Below are positions 36,001 to 43,875 of a stretch of 64,000 nucleotides of DNA, in pieces. This stretch comes from Pseudoduganella dura (GTDB taxonomy: Bacteria; Pseudomonadota; Gammaproteobacteria; Burkholderiales; Burkholderiaceae_D), in NCBI RefSeq assembly GCF_009727155.1, contig NZ_WNWM01000002.1, forward strand, positions 1,178,001-1,242,000. Direction: 5' to 3'. Every line of letters starts with the position of its first letter. Position 1 is the stretch's first letter. A program made the translations under genes and the position numbers. Under the pieces are notes generated by a model, which did no database searches, was not told the origin of the DNA, and worked only from the letters and a program-made list of their open reading frames with translations.

Positions 36001-36064
36001 CATCGATGCGCGCGACCTGAACTACGTGGCACGCCGCGTAACGTCGGGAACGTCCTGCAACTGA
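33059..36064 (+). CDS. Secreted metzincin (reprolysin-type) protease with C-terminal dockerin domain
   Basis: A 1001-residue exported protein. The signal peptide has a long basic n-region and ends near residue 44 (PIAHA). A propeptide-like region follows, then a catalytic domain with HEIGHQFAGNH (471-481), the HExxHxxGxxH zinc site of metzincins, and a later Met in GSSIMAYAGIC for the Met-turn. After about 610 come Ig-like segments (TPFALTGNATDADGDTVTYLWEQ and another near 860-935). Residues 941-1001 form a dockerin: GDVNTDGVVDCADIGVLRAAFG, then ADAVVDGVIDARDLNYV. The first calcium loop is canonical; the second has Val in place of the usual Asn at position 3. ATG 33059 has AAAGGA upstream and opens the signal peptide. 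The next gene encodes a cohesin protein. Confidence 0.88.
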   Translation: MRIKPFTPSNHGGLQQMRTAPGVKSSLALCVALAFTAAAPIAHAAKAENPAVSVERAAPHWQSTAIPAASLTVGGATKTPSLKLKRFHAATLDKPGMKGLTAGAPLERGDGEVPNTLTISLPHPDGGYQRFALVESPIMEPGLAAKHPDIKTYRGKGIDDPTATLRMDITRLGLHASVRSPNGGWYVDPYYHLDDSLYASYHSRDLTNQHGPLVEAALGEAQLTLSRGFYKEGDNVEVRGLNFAPGATVNITVRTEGEEGALQTVAATADRNGVVSLTLPAGSTGSFEVVASDGRATSTASYHVVEATSAASATTGNQLRTYRLALVTDPSYATYFGGSANVTAAKVTLINRVTQIYEDETSIRLVLIEGTDALNLDTAAQMTGTNGPCGGAACYTTAQASGCASSTLQRNRIVTGLLAGASNFDIGHIAFGLNGGGVASLGVVGGNAKAQGCTGVPTPVGDYFAVDYVAHEIGHQFAGNHTFNGVTGSCAGGNRNPETSVEVGSGSSIMAYAGICAADNIQPHSDPYWSQRSFDEITAYVTSGETPINEVQAGVLRNFTADGQQFQVSWNGNLSAPIVRGSNYTTAGVRAAIQAISGWPAGATVTISALTNNGFTVTFGGTLAATNTAQLQLVNFSSGVTGFTGEIAAGGLTTRGGSIASTGNSVPLVTTAASYTIPVQTPFALTGNATDADGDTVTYLWEQNDRGATAGTALLNNVKTNGPLFSQFGKRAVVSSTDTIKYNSPGQNHVTTDPTRVFPDLDQILANNTNAETGACPTPAATPTAADIECYAEFLPTPAYVGRPGTNAAPASLNFRLTARDGRGGISSADTQLVLAPAAGPFLVTSLNSAATVDAGTAQTVTWSVANTNAAPVGVDSVKISLSTDGGKTWPHTLAASTPNDGSAAVTLPAVATTAARVKVEAIGNVFFDVSNTNFTIRLPGDVNTDGVVDCADIGVLRAAFGKRTGQPGFDARADAVVDGVIDARDLNYVARRVTSGTSCN

Positions 36065-36101
36065 CCGCTGCCCAGCTCCTCCAGTTCCGCTGGAGCGCCA
36101 A

Positions 36102-36153
36102 CCGGCCGGATCGTCTCCGGCCGGTGATACCATATGACTGCCCGGACCGGGCA
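36102..36153 (+). promoter_or_regulatory. Two hairpins between the protease and cohesin genes
   Basis: CCGGCCGGA/TCCGGCCGG (36102-36123) and TGCCCGG-A-CCGGGCA (36139-36153) lie in the 104-base gap. Neither has a T-run. The second ends four bases before the AGGAGA ribosome-binding site of the cohesin gene. They could be partial attenuators or RNA processing signals. Confidence 0.5.
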
Positions 36154-36168
36154 ACTAGGAGAAACAAC

Positions 36169-36726
36169 ATGAGTGGATGGAAGAAATACCTGGGCGCGGC
36201 ACTGCTGAGCGCGGCAAGCGTACAGGCCTACGCAGCGGCGCTGACTCCCGTGGTGTCGCCGAATCCGGCAACCGTGGGCCAGACTGTCGTGCTCGATATC
36301 CAGCTGTCGGACGTGACCGACCTGTACACCTACCAGTTTTCGTTCTCGTTCGACCCGAGTGTGCTGCAGGTCACGGGTGTGACGGCGAGCAACTTCCTTG
36401 GCGGCGAGACGTTCCCCGGCGACATCGACAATACGGCCGGCAAGATTTCGTACGCCGCGGGCACGCTGATCGGTCCGGTTCCCGGCGTGTCCGGCACCGG
36501 CAGCCTGGGCACGATTTCGTTCCTGGCCATCGGCGCCGGCAGTTCCGCGCTGACGTTCTCGGAAACGCTGTTCTTCAACTCCGGCGGCGACGACATCGCC
36601 ACCAGCCTCAACAGCGCTTCGCTGCAGGTGAGTGCCGTGCCCGAGCCAGCAACGTACCTGATGCTGGGCGTGGGCCTGATCGGCGTGGCCGCGCTGCGCC
36701 GCCGCCAGCTGGCCGGCCGCGCCTGA
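36169..36726 (+). CDS. PEP-CTERM protein with a cohesin domain
   Basis: A 185-residue exported protein. A signal peptide (about 1-23, ending QAYAAA) is followed by one cohesin-type domain (about 24-152) with SPNPATVGQTVVLDIQLSDV, YTYQFSFSFDPSVLQVTGV, GKISYAAGTLIG and GSLGTISFLAIG. The C-terminus is a PEP-CTERM tail: VPEPATYLMLGVGLIGVAAL, then RRR. Such tails are recognised by exosortase, which is not in this window. Cohesins bind dockerins, and the only dockerin here is at the end of the preceding protease. AGGAGA precedes the ATG and a terminator follows. Confidence 0.87.
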   Translation: MSGWKKYLGAALLSAASVQAYAAALTPVVSPNPATVGQTVVLDIQLSDVTDLYTYQFSFSFDPSVLQVTGVTASNFLGGETFPGDIDNTAGKISYAAGTLIGPVPGVSGTGSLGTISFLAIGAGSSALTFSETLFFNSGGDDIATSLNSASLQVSAVPEPATYLMLGVGLIGVAALRRRQLAGRA

Positions 36727-36773
36727 GCGGCGACTGACCGAACCGGACGGGCCCGCACGGCCCGCGCGAAATT

Positions 36774-36804
36774 ACCGGGCTGCCTTGTGCAGCCCGGTGC
36801 TTTT
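36774..36804 (+). terminator. Rho-independent terminator after the cohesin gene
   Basis: ACCGGGCTGC and GCAGCCCGGT (36774-36798) pair around CTTGT, followed by GCTTTT. Confidence 0.8.
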
Positions 36805-36882
36805 CCGGCGGTTGAAGTGCACGCATCGACTTCCGGCCGCAAAGCGCCTATGCTGATCTTGCCACTACCGGAAAGGAACAGC

Positions 36883-38088
36883 ATGGACTCCGATGCCATC
36901 CTCGTTGCGATCCTCGCCTTCTTGTCGCATGGCGTGCTCGACTGGAGCGCGTGGGCGATCGCTGCCTGCACGCTGGCGCTGACGCATGTCACGATCGCCG
37001 CCGTCACCATCTACCTGCACCGCTGCCAGGCGCACCGCGCGCTCACGCTGCATCCGCTGGCCAGCCACTTCTTCCGTTTCTGGCTCTGGCTCACCACCGG
37101 CATGGTCACGCGCGAATGGGTCGCCGTGCACCGCAAGCACCATGCGCGTTGCGAGCTCGACGGCGATCCGCACAGCCCCGCCGTGTTCGGCATTCGCCGC
37201 GTGCTGGCGCAAGGCTCGGAACTGTACCGGATCGAGGCGGCCAACCCGGTCACCGTGGCGCAGTACGGCACCGGCACGCCGGACGACGCACTGGAACGCC
37301 GCGTTTATTCGCGCTTTCAGTGGCAGGGCGTGGGCCTGATGCTGGTGATCGACGTGCTGCTGTTCGGCGCCATCGGCGTTACCGTCTGGGCGGTGCAGAT
37401 GCTGTGGATTCCCGTCACGGCGGCGGGCGTCATCAATGGCCTGGGCCACTGGTGGGGCTACCGCAATTACGACGGCCCCCATGCCGCCACCAATATCGGC
37501 CCGCTGGGCCTGCTGATCGGCGGCGAGGAGCTGCACAACAACCACCACACCTACCCCACGTCGGCGCGCCTGTCCTCGCGCTGGTTCGAATTCGACGTGG
37601 GCTGGCTGTATATCCGCTTGCTGCAGGCCGCCGGGCTGGCCCGGGTAACGCGCGTGGCGCCGCAGCCGCGCCGCGCGGCCGCCAAGCCGGTGGCGGACCT
37701 GCACACGCTGCATGCGATCATCGCCAACCGCCACGAAGTGATGGCCCGCTATGCGCGCATGCTGCGGCGGGCTTGCCGGCACGATGCGAAACGGCCGCAC
37801 GCCGTCACGTTCGACAAACCCTTCCTGGCCCAGGTCTACCGCCTGCTGCGCCGCGATCCGGGCCTGGTCACGGACGAGCAGGCCGCCTCGCTGGCGCTGT
37901 TCCTGCGCCACCGCAGCGCCCTGTACAAGATGCAGCAGTTGCGTGCCGAACTGGCCGAACTGTGGCAGCGCCAGCACGCCGGGCCCGAGGAGCTGCTGGC
38001 CCACCTGCGCCAGTGGTGCGAACAGGCCGAACGTTCCGGCATCGGCATGCTGCGCGACTTCGCCGCCCGCCTGCGCAGTTACGCCTGA
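36883..38088 (+). CDS. desA: Membrane fatty acid desaturase, DesA-like
   Basis: A 401-residue inner-membrane di-iron enzyme expected to introduce a double bond (delta-9) into phospholipid-bound or CoA-bound acyl chains. The three histidine boxes are HRCQAHRA, HRKHHA and HNNHH. Membrane segments lie near 5-35, 55-75 and 150-195. After about residue 265 a soluble, Arg/Leu-rich helical extension of about 135 residues follows (HAIIANRHEVMARYARMLRRA), as in DesA proteins of pseudomonads. ATG 36883 is preceded by GGAAAGGAA; an earlier in-frame ATG at 36787 lies inside the previous terminator. Confidence 0.88.
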   Translation: MDSDAILVAILAFLSHGVLDWSAWAIAACTLALTHVTIAAVTIYLHRCQAHRALTLHPLASHFFRFWLWLTTGMVTREWVAVHRKHHARCELDGDPHSPAVFGIRRVLAQGSELYRIEAANPVTVAQYGTGTPDDALERRVYSRFQWQGVGLMLVIDVLLFGAIGVTVWAVQMLWIPVTAAGVINGLGHWWGYRNYDGPHAATNIGPLGLLIGGEELHNNHHTYPTSARLSSRWFEFDVGWLYIRLLQAAGLARVTRVAPQPRRAAAKPVADLHTLHAIIANRHEVMARYARMLRRACRHDAKRPHAVTFDKPFLAQVYRLLRRDPGLVTDEQAASLALFLRHRSALYKMQQLRAELAELWQRQHAGPEELLAHLRQWCEQAERSGIGMLRDFAARLRSYA

Positions 38089-38177
38089 CACGCGAGACGC
38101 CCGACCTCCAGCGGCCGGCTTCCGGCATGGCCGGGCCGCCGGTTACAATCGGCGGTCTCCCTCCGTTTTCCGCCTCG

Positions 38178-38765
38178 ATGCCGCACACCCTCGCCGCCCC
38201 CTGCTCCGCCGAACTGCTGATCAAGAAAAGCCGCTTCCTCGCCTGCGTGCAGCCGATGACCGACCGCGCCGCCGCGCAGGCCGTGGTGGCGCGCCTGAAG
38301 GCCGACCACCCGGGCGCGGCCCACGTGTGCTGGGCGCTGCTGGCCGGCGGCCAGTCGGCCGCCGTCGACGATGGCGAACCCAGCGGCACGGCGGGCCGGC
38401 CGATGCTCGACGTGCTGCGCCACCAGGACCTGGAAGGCGTGCTGGCCACCGTGGTGCGCTATTTCGGCGGCGTGAAGCTGGGTGCCGGCGGCCTGGTACG
38501 TGCCTACACCGACGGGGTGGCGCAGGCGCTGCTGAAGGCGGAACGCATCGCAATCGTCAAGGAGTGCCGCCTCGCCTGCTCGGTGCCCTACGCGATGGAA
38601 GGCCTGATGCGCCGCGAGCTCGATGCCGCCGGCGCCACGCTGCTGGCGGTGGCCCATGGCCACGACGTGGCGCTGGAATTCAGCCTGCCGGAAGCCGCGG
38701 CAAAAGCCCTGGTGGCACGCCTCAACGAGAGCGGCAACGGGCGCATCGCCTGGGTTAAAGATTAG
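38178..38765 (+). CDS. IMPACT/YigZ family protein
   Basis: A 195-residue cytoplasmic protein of the UPF0029 family. The signature DDGEPSGTAGRPML is intact, preceded by SRFLACVQPM and followed by VRYFGGVKLGAGGLVRAY. The C-terminal DUF1949-like part (about 125-195) has the ferredoxin-like fold of YigZ. Bacterial YigZ has no agreed function; the eukaryotic relative IMPACT regulates translation through GCN2. The gene is read in the frame that stays open through the desaturase, but it is a separate gene starting at ATG 38178. Confidence 0.9.
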   Translation: MPHTLAAPCSAELLIKKSRFLACVQPMTDRAAAQAVVARLKADHPGAAHVCWALLAGGQSAAVDDGEPSGTAGRPMLDVLRHQDLEGVLATVVRYFGGVKLGAGGLVRAYTDGVAQALLKAERIAIVKECRLACSVPYAMEGLMRRELDAAGATLLAVAHGHDVALEFSLPEAAAKALVARLNESGNGRIAWVKD

Positions 38766-38839
38766 CAACAGGTTTATTATTTCTAGCAACTATTTCACGA
38801 TTGCCTGTATAGTTCCGCCTCCCAATTCAAGGAGGCATC

Positions 38840-40471
38840 ATGAGCATGGCAAATTACCCTACCGAGGCAACCACCGTCGGTTCCCTGGCAAACGGAGGGC
38901 GGTTTTCCAGCACGATCGCAACCGTTGGCGAAATGGACTGGATCCGGCTGGAGCTCGATCCTGACGATGCATACCGGTTTACCGCCACCACGGCAGCGGG
39001 AACCGAACAGGCCATCTACATCATCGACAGGGCGCAACCCGACTGGCCGTTGTCCACCAATGTGACAGACCATTTCACCTACAACCCGCTGGCCAATCCG
39101 TACACGTACATACAGCCCGGCCACCAGTACTTCCTGCGGGTCGACAGCGCAATTGCCACGGCATATACGATCGGCATGACAGCCGCAGCGGACGACTACG
39201 GCAACAGCAGCGCCTCCGCCCGGGTATTGGCTGCGGGTGGCACGGCGGATGCCTTCTTCGACTATGCCGGCGACAGGGAACACTACAGCGTTTCTGCAAC
39301 AGCCGGCCTCACCTATACCGTGACCGTGACGGCGGATACGATGGAAGCCGATGCCTGGCTGCGCGCCTTCAACGACAGGGACGCTACTTACTCGCGGCCA
39401 GATGGCGGCAACGCCTATGGAGGGCAAGGCGGGACGACCGTTACCATGTCCTTCCTGGCCACCGAAACGCGCGTCTACGACATCACCGTGGGCATGCCGA
39501 GCTACTCGACGCCAGCCTCGCCGGTGCACTACCAAGTAGCGGTCTCGGCCGCAGACAAGACCGGGCCTGCGGTAGTCTCCGCCACCAGCACCATCGACGG
39601 CCCGATCCGCATCACGTTCGACGAAGGGATCCGCCTTGGCAGCGGCACGATTTCCCTGGACGGCACGACGTGGGACATCGCCAGCGCGGCCGTGTCTATC
39701 GACGGCAATACGCTGACACTCAAGCCCGGCTTCAACCTGATGCCCTACCGGAATCCTATCGTTAGCATCAGTGCAAGCGCGCTCACGGACCTGACCGGCA
39801 ATATCCGGAAAGACAGCTATTCCGAGGGAAATCACACGACCGTGAAAGTCGACGGTGTCTCTGATGGCAACCTGGTCGGGTCAAGCACCGGCGACTATCT
39901 GGGCTCGACGCTGCAGGGCACCAATGGCGCCTTAGACGTGGCTATCTACGGAGGCAAGCCAGGCGATTACACGTTTACCATCGGCAATGGCAAGGTCGAG
40001 GTCAGCAGGCCATGGAGCAGCTACCGCGACCTGCTCATCGACGTCGAGCGCGTCTATTTCTCAAAGAGCGCCGATGTGATGGCGTTCTCGCTGGATGGCG
40101 ACCTCGGCCAGCTCTACCGCCTGTACCAGGCCGCGTTCGACCGCACGCCGGACAAGGCCGGGCTCGGCTATTGGACGGGATTGCGCGACGACGGCATGGC
40201 GCTGCACGCCATCGCACGCGAATTCATCGCCAGCAAGGAGTTCACCGACCTGTATGGCGCGAACAGCAGCAATGCAGCGTTCGTCGAAGCGCTGTACGAG
40301 AACGCCCTCCACCGGCCGGGCGAGGCGGCGGGCGTGACCTTCTGGACCGGCGCTCTGGACCAGGGTGTCGACCGCGCCAGCGTGCTGATCGGATTTAGCG
40401 AAAGCGCCGAAAACCAGCAGCTCGCACTGGGCACGCTCGGCAACGGCTTCAGCTACACGCCGTACGGCTGA
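38840..40471 (+). CDS. Surface or secreted protein with PPC-like, SbsA Ig-like and DUF4214 domains
   Basis: A 543-residue protein with no signal peptide. The N-terminal 230 residues look like two pre-peptidase C-terminal (PPC) type beta domains (SLANGGRFSSTIATVGEMDWIRL; ARVLAAGGTADAFFDYAGDREHYSV). Around 235-330 is an SbsA/Big-type Ig-like domain (DKTGPAVVSATSTIDGPIRITFDEGI). The C-terminal part (about 415-535) is DUF4214: LYRLYQAAFDRTPDKAGLGYW and LYENALHRPGEAAGVTFW. DUF4214 proteins are often exported by type I secretion as adhesins or S-layer-like proteins, which would fit the missing signal peptide. GGAGG lies four bases before the ATG. Confidence 0.8.
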   Translation: MSMANYPTEATTVGSLANGGRFSSTIATVGEMDWIRLELDPDDAYRFTATTAAGTEQAIYIIDRAQPDWPLSTNVTDHFTYNPLANPYTYIQPGHQYFLRVDSAIATAYTIGMTAAADDYGNSSASARVLAAGGTADAFFDYAGDREHYSVSATAGLTYTVTVTADTMEADAWLRAFNDRDATYSRPDGGNAYGGQGGTTVTMSFLATETRVYDITVGMPSYSTPASPVHYQVAVSAADKTGPAVVSATSTIDGPIRITFDEGIRLGSGTISLDGTTWDIASAAVSIDGNTLTLKPGFNLMPYRNPIVSISASALTDLTGNIRKDSYSEGNHTTVKVDGVSDGNLVGSSTGDYLGSTLQGTNGALDVAIYGGKPGDYTFTIGNGKVEVSRPWSSYRDLLIDVERVYFSKSADVMAFSLDGDLGQLYRLYQAAFDRTPDKAGLGYWTGLRDDGMALHAIAREFIASKEFTDLYGANSSNAAFVEALYENALHRPGEAAGVTFWTGALDQGVDRASVLIGFSESAENQQLALGTLGNGFSYTPYG

Positions 40472-40480
40472 AACAGCGTC

Positions 40481-41668
40481 TCAGCTGGCGGCCGGTTGCG
40501 CCCGGACGACGCCGATCCAGGTGGCGCGATGCCACAGCGCCTCGAGCGGACCCTGCCGGTGGCGCCGCAGCCACCATGCCGAGAACAGCCCTTGCAGCAC
40601 CGCCAGCGCGATGCCGATCAGCAGGCAAACGGTCGCGCCCGTGACCTGGTACAGGCCCAGACCGAAACCGTAGTAGAGCGCGGTGCCCACCACCGACTGC
40701 GCCATGTAGCTTGTCAGGCTCATCCGGCCGAGCGGCGCGAAGGCGTTCAGCGCGCGGGGGAAAGTGCCGCGCTGGTACAGCAGCGCGAATACGGCAACGA
40801 TCGCCCCCATCAGCGCGAAATTCGACCATGACTTGGCGATCGCCAGCAGCGGCCGCCGCAGCGCTTCGCCGGCCACGGCCGCATCGATATTTTCCGTTGC
40901 AAGATAGAGCGGCACGAAACACGCCAGCGCCAGCACCAGCATGCGCCGCCAGAACAGCCGGTTGGCATCGGTCAGCGCGAACACGCCGGCGCGGCCGGCC
41001 AGCATGCCGAGCATGAACAGCGCGGGAATCTGGAAGAAGCGGCCGTTTTCCCAGCTCCACAGCACGGCCGCGGCCTTGCCGTTCGTGAAATTGCCGGCAT
41101 AGGTCTGCAGCAGCGTGCCCTGCGTCATGTAGTCGTTGGCCCGGCCGAAATATGCCCAGGAGGCCGGGTCCGCCAGTTTCGCGTCCGGCCGCGGCAGCGC
41201 CTGCACAACATCGACCCAGAGAAGAGGCTGCAGCAACAGCAGCGCCGCGATGGCCAGCACCCAGCGGATGCCCAGCCGCGCCACCGGCAGCAGCGCGAAC
41301 GACATCACCGCGTAGTACGACAGGATGTCGCCCTGGTAGAACAGCGAGTTGACGAGCCCGAATGCCAGCAGCAACAGCATGCGCCAGGCAAAGCGGGGCC
41401 GGAAATCCTCGCCGGCAGCGGCGCGGCGCCCGAACTGGATGGCGAACGTCACCCCGAACAGCAGCGCGAAGATCAGGTAGGACTTGCCGCTGAACAGGAA
41501 GAACGCGGTATCCCAGATACCCTGGTCCAGCGCCACGAGCCATGCCGGCTGCCCGGCCGGCCGGTGGTACAGGTCGAAGTGCTCGATGTTATGCAGCAAC
41601 ATGATCGACACGATGGCGAAACCGCGCAGCGCGTCGACGAGATCCAGGCGGGAAGTGGTGGGCGGCAT
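40481..41668 (-). CDS. DUF418 (YeiB-like) integral membrane protein
   Basis: A 395-residue inner-membrane protein with about ten membrane segments. The N-terminus, SRLDLVDALRGFAIVSIMLLHNIEHFD, is the acyltransferase-3-like start of the YeiB/DUF418 family. The C-terminal DUF418 part contains FAPLGRMSLTSYMAQSVVGTALYYGFGLGLY. A role in acyl transfer or small-molecule export has been suggested for the family but its function is unknown. It converges with the DUF4214 gene nine bases away. Confidence 0.87.
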   Translation of the reverse strand: MPPTTSRLDLVDALRGFAIVSIMLLHNIEHFDLYHRPAGQPAWLVALDQGIWDTAFFLFSGKSYLIFALLFGVTFAIQFGRRAAAGEDFRPRFAWRMLLLLAFGLVNSLFYQGDILSYYAVMSFALLPVARLGIRWVLAIAALLLLQPLLWVDVVQALPRPDAKLADPASWAYFGRANDYMTQGTLLQTYAGNFTNGKAAAVLWSWENGRFFQIPALFMLGMLAGRAGVFALTDANRLFWRRMLVLALACFVPLYLATENIDAAVAGEALRRPLLAIAKSWSNFALMGAIVAVFALLYQRGTFPRALNAFAPLGRMSLTSYMAQSVVGTALYYGFGLGLYQVTGATVCLLIGIALAVLQGLFSAWWLRRHRQGPLEALWHRATWIGVVRAQPAAS

Positions 41669-41802
41669 CGCTGTCCTGTCGGGAGTGAACGGTGCCGACG
41701 ATTGTCGATGAAATCGTTATCAATTACCAGCGGCAAATGCGCCCGGCACACCGGTGCCAGGCCGCGGAGCTGCAGGAACACTGACGCCGGCTTGTCGTCC
41801 GC

Positions 41803-43740
41803 TCACCGCCGCCGGGGATGCCGCCGCCGGGACGACGTGTTCTGGTCCTGCAGCATCGAATCGACCCGCGCGGATGCCGCGCGCGACAGGTCCAGCGCCA
41901 GCTCGATATCGGGGAAATACTCCGGCAGCCGGTAGCCCAGCCACGCGTAGGCGGAATACAGGCGGCAGGTATCCTCGACTTCCTGCAGCGTCATGTGGTG
42001 CAGCTGGTAGTTGTCGGCTTGCAGCCGCGTGACGCGCTTCTTCGACAGCGCCACGCACCAGTTTTCCCACGCGCGCTGCAGGGCCACCACCTTGCTCGAC
42101 ACGGGCACCAGCGACAGCGCGAATTTCTCGGCCACCGTCAGGGGCAGCGTGTCGAGCCACTGGGCGCGCTCCATCTGGTCTTCCGTGATGCGCGGGTAGA
42201 AGAAGCCGTCCGGCACGTCGATGTTGTGGATGAAGCGCTTGAGCAGCTTGGCGAGCGAGGTTTCCTGCGTCACCGCCGCGATCCGGTGCAGGTGTTCCAG
42301 CGTGGGCGCCACCGCGAAGCCGCTGCTGTTCAGCGGCACCGGCTTTTCCTTCAGCAGCGAGCGCATCACCTCGTGGCTGTCCGCGTCGTAGCCGGCGACC
42401 AGGCCCTCTTCATGGATGCCGTAGCGGCCAGCGCGCCCGGCGATCTGGCGTGCCAGCGGCGCCGGGATTTCCTCTTCCTCGACACCGTTGAATTTCACCG
42501 TGGAAGTCATCACGATGCGCTGGATCGGCATGTTCAGGCCCATCGCGATGGCATCGGTGCCCACCACGATGTCGGCCTCGCCGTCGCGGAAGCGCTGCGC
42601 CTGCGCGCGGCGCACCTCGGGCGACAGGTTGCCGTACACGGTGGCGACCGAATGGCCCATCTCCGCCACCATGTCGCGCCACATCAGCACATCGCGCCGC
42701 GAGAACGCGATCAGCGCGTCGCCCGGCCGCAGGTTCTTCACCTTGCGCACCGCGCCGTCTTCCATCGACAGCGGTCCCTTGCGTTTCATCACGTGCACTT
42801 CGATCGGGCATTCGAGCCGCTCGGCCAGCGCTTCCACCGCGCGGCGCGCTTCGGGCGCGCCCACCAGGTACACGGTGCGGGCCGGGGCACCGCACACGGC
42901 CGCCGTCCATGCGGCGCCGCGGTCGCGGTCGGCCAGCATCTGGATCTCGTCGATGACGGCCACGTCGACCGGGGTGCGGGTATCGAGCATCTCCACCGTG
43001 CTGGCCACGTGCGTGGCGTCTTCGGCGAGGCGCCGTTCCTCGCCGGTGACGAGGCTGACCGCCAGCGGCTTGCCGTGATGCGTCACCTCCAGCAACCGTT
43101 CATAGTTTTCCAGCGCCAGCAGCCGCAGCGGCGCCAGGTACACGCCGCTGGCCGCCTTGGCCAGCGCTTCCATCGCCTTGTGGGTCTTGCCGGAATTGGT
43201 GGGGCCCAGCAACGCGATGAACTTGCGCGGCAGCCGGCGCGCCACCTCGAACGAGGCGGGATATTCGGCCAGGTTGATGCTCTGGCGGGTGCGTTCCGCG
43301 TGCTGCTCCTCGCGCTGCCGCTCCACCGCGTGGCCCAGCCGCTGCCGGATCCGGTCGAACACCGCGCCGGCCGGCTCGGAGGTCTGCACATCGTGCAGCG
43401 TATGCAGGAAATCCATCGGCGCCAGGCCGAATTCCTCGCACTCGGCGGCCAGTTCGGTCACGAACGCGGCCGCGCTGTCATGCAGTTCGCGCAGCGCCCG
43501 CTCGTTCGAGCGTTCGCGGATCAGCGCCGCGCGCGCTTCACTGTCGAGCTTGCGCCATTTCGACGGCTTGGCCAGCACGCCCTGCGCCGGCACCAGCGCA
43601 TACGGCACGCGCAGCCCCGCCGTCTCGACAGTACCGTCGAAGCGCAGGAACACCCTGCCCTCCAGCTTCATCAGCGCGATACCGCGCTGCGCCAGGCCGA
43701 GCTCGAGGCTCAACCGGTCGTCATCAAGTTCTTCAGTCAT
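41803..43740 (-). CDS. SUV3-like superfamily 2 RNA helicase
   Basis: A 645-residue helicase. Walker A is GPTNSGKT (179-186), motif II is DEIQ (264-267) and motif VI is QIAGRAGRYG (432-441). GPTNSGKT with DEIQ is the combination found in SUV3/SUPV3L1, the mitochondrial degradosome helicase, rather than in DEAD-box proteins. The C-terminal region (about 490-600: QLHHMTLQEVEDTCRLYSAYAW, WLGYRLPEYFPD) fits the SUV3 C-terminal fold. The N-terminal 170 residues are specific to the bacterial group, and the end is Arg-rich. ATG 43740 is chosen; a TTG two codons upstream is less likely. It probably unwinds RNA in turnover. Confidence 0.87.
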   Translation of the reverse strand: MTEELDDDRLSLELGLAQRGIALMKLEGRVFLRFDGTVETAGLRVPYALVPAQGVLAKPSKWRKLDSEARAALIRERSNERALRELHDSAAAFVTELAAECEEFGLAPMDFLHTLHDVQTSEPAGAVFDRIRQRLGHAVERQREEQHAERTRQSINLAEYPASFEVARRLPRKFIALLGPTNSGKTHKAMEALAKAASGVYLAPLRLLALENYERLLEVTHHGKPLAVSLVTGEERRLAEDATHVASTVEMLDTRTPVDVAVIDEIQMLADRDRGAAWTAAVCGAPARTVYLVGAPEARRAVEALAERLECPIEVHVMKRKGPLSMEDGAVRKVKNLRPGDALIAFSRRDVLMWRDMVAEMGHSVATVYGNLSPEVRRAQAQRFRDGEADIVVGTDAIAMGLNMPIQRIVMTSTVKFNGVEEEEIPAPLARQIAGRAGRYGIHEEGLVAGYDADSHEVMRSLLKEKPVPLNSSGFAVAPTLEHLHRIAAVTQETSLAKLLKRFIHNIDVPDGFFYPRITEDQMERAQWLDTLPLTVAEKFALSLVPVSSKVVALQRAWENWCVALSKKRVTRLQADNYQLHHMTLQEVEDTCRLYSAYAWLGYRLPEYFPDIELALDLSRAASARVDSMLQDQNTSSRRRHPRRR

Positions 43741-43875
43741 TGCCAACGCGAGGTCTGGATGGGGCCACGAGTATAGCTCGCCTGCCCCGCGGCCTGCAGC
43801 ACATCAGGGAACAGGCCGGAACCTTGCCCCGGGCCCGGTTCACGTGGCGGGCACCGCTGCCGTCGATATGGAAAA

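Noticed and set aside
33464..36154. 896-residue antisense open frame opposite the metalloprotease
   Set aside because: Arg/Ala/Gly/Val-rich shadow typical of high-GC antisense frames; the sense strand encodes clear domains.
36951..38765. Apparent 604-residue fusion upstream of the IMPACT protein
   Set aside because: The frame runs through the desaturase gene by chance; the IMPACT domain starts at ATG 38178 with a complete N-terminus.
41700..41732. Fur-box-like sequence (TTGATAACGATTTCATC on the minus strand) upstream of the DUF418 gene
   Set aside because: Only a partial match to the 19-base consensus with poor symmetry; no iron-related gene nearby.
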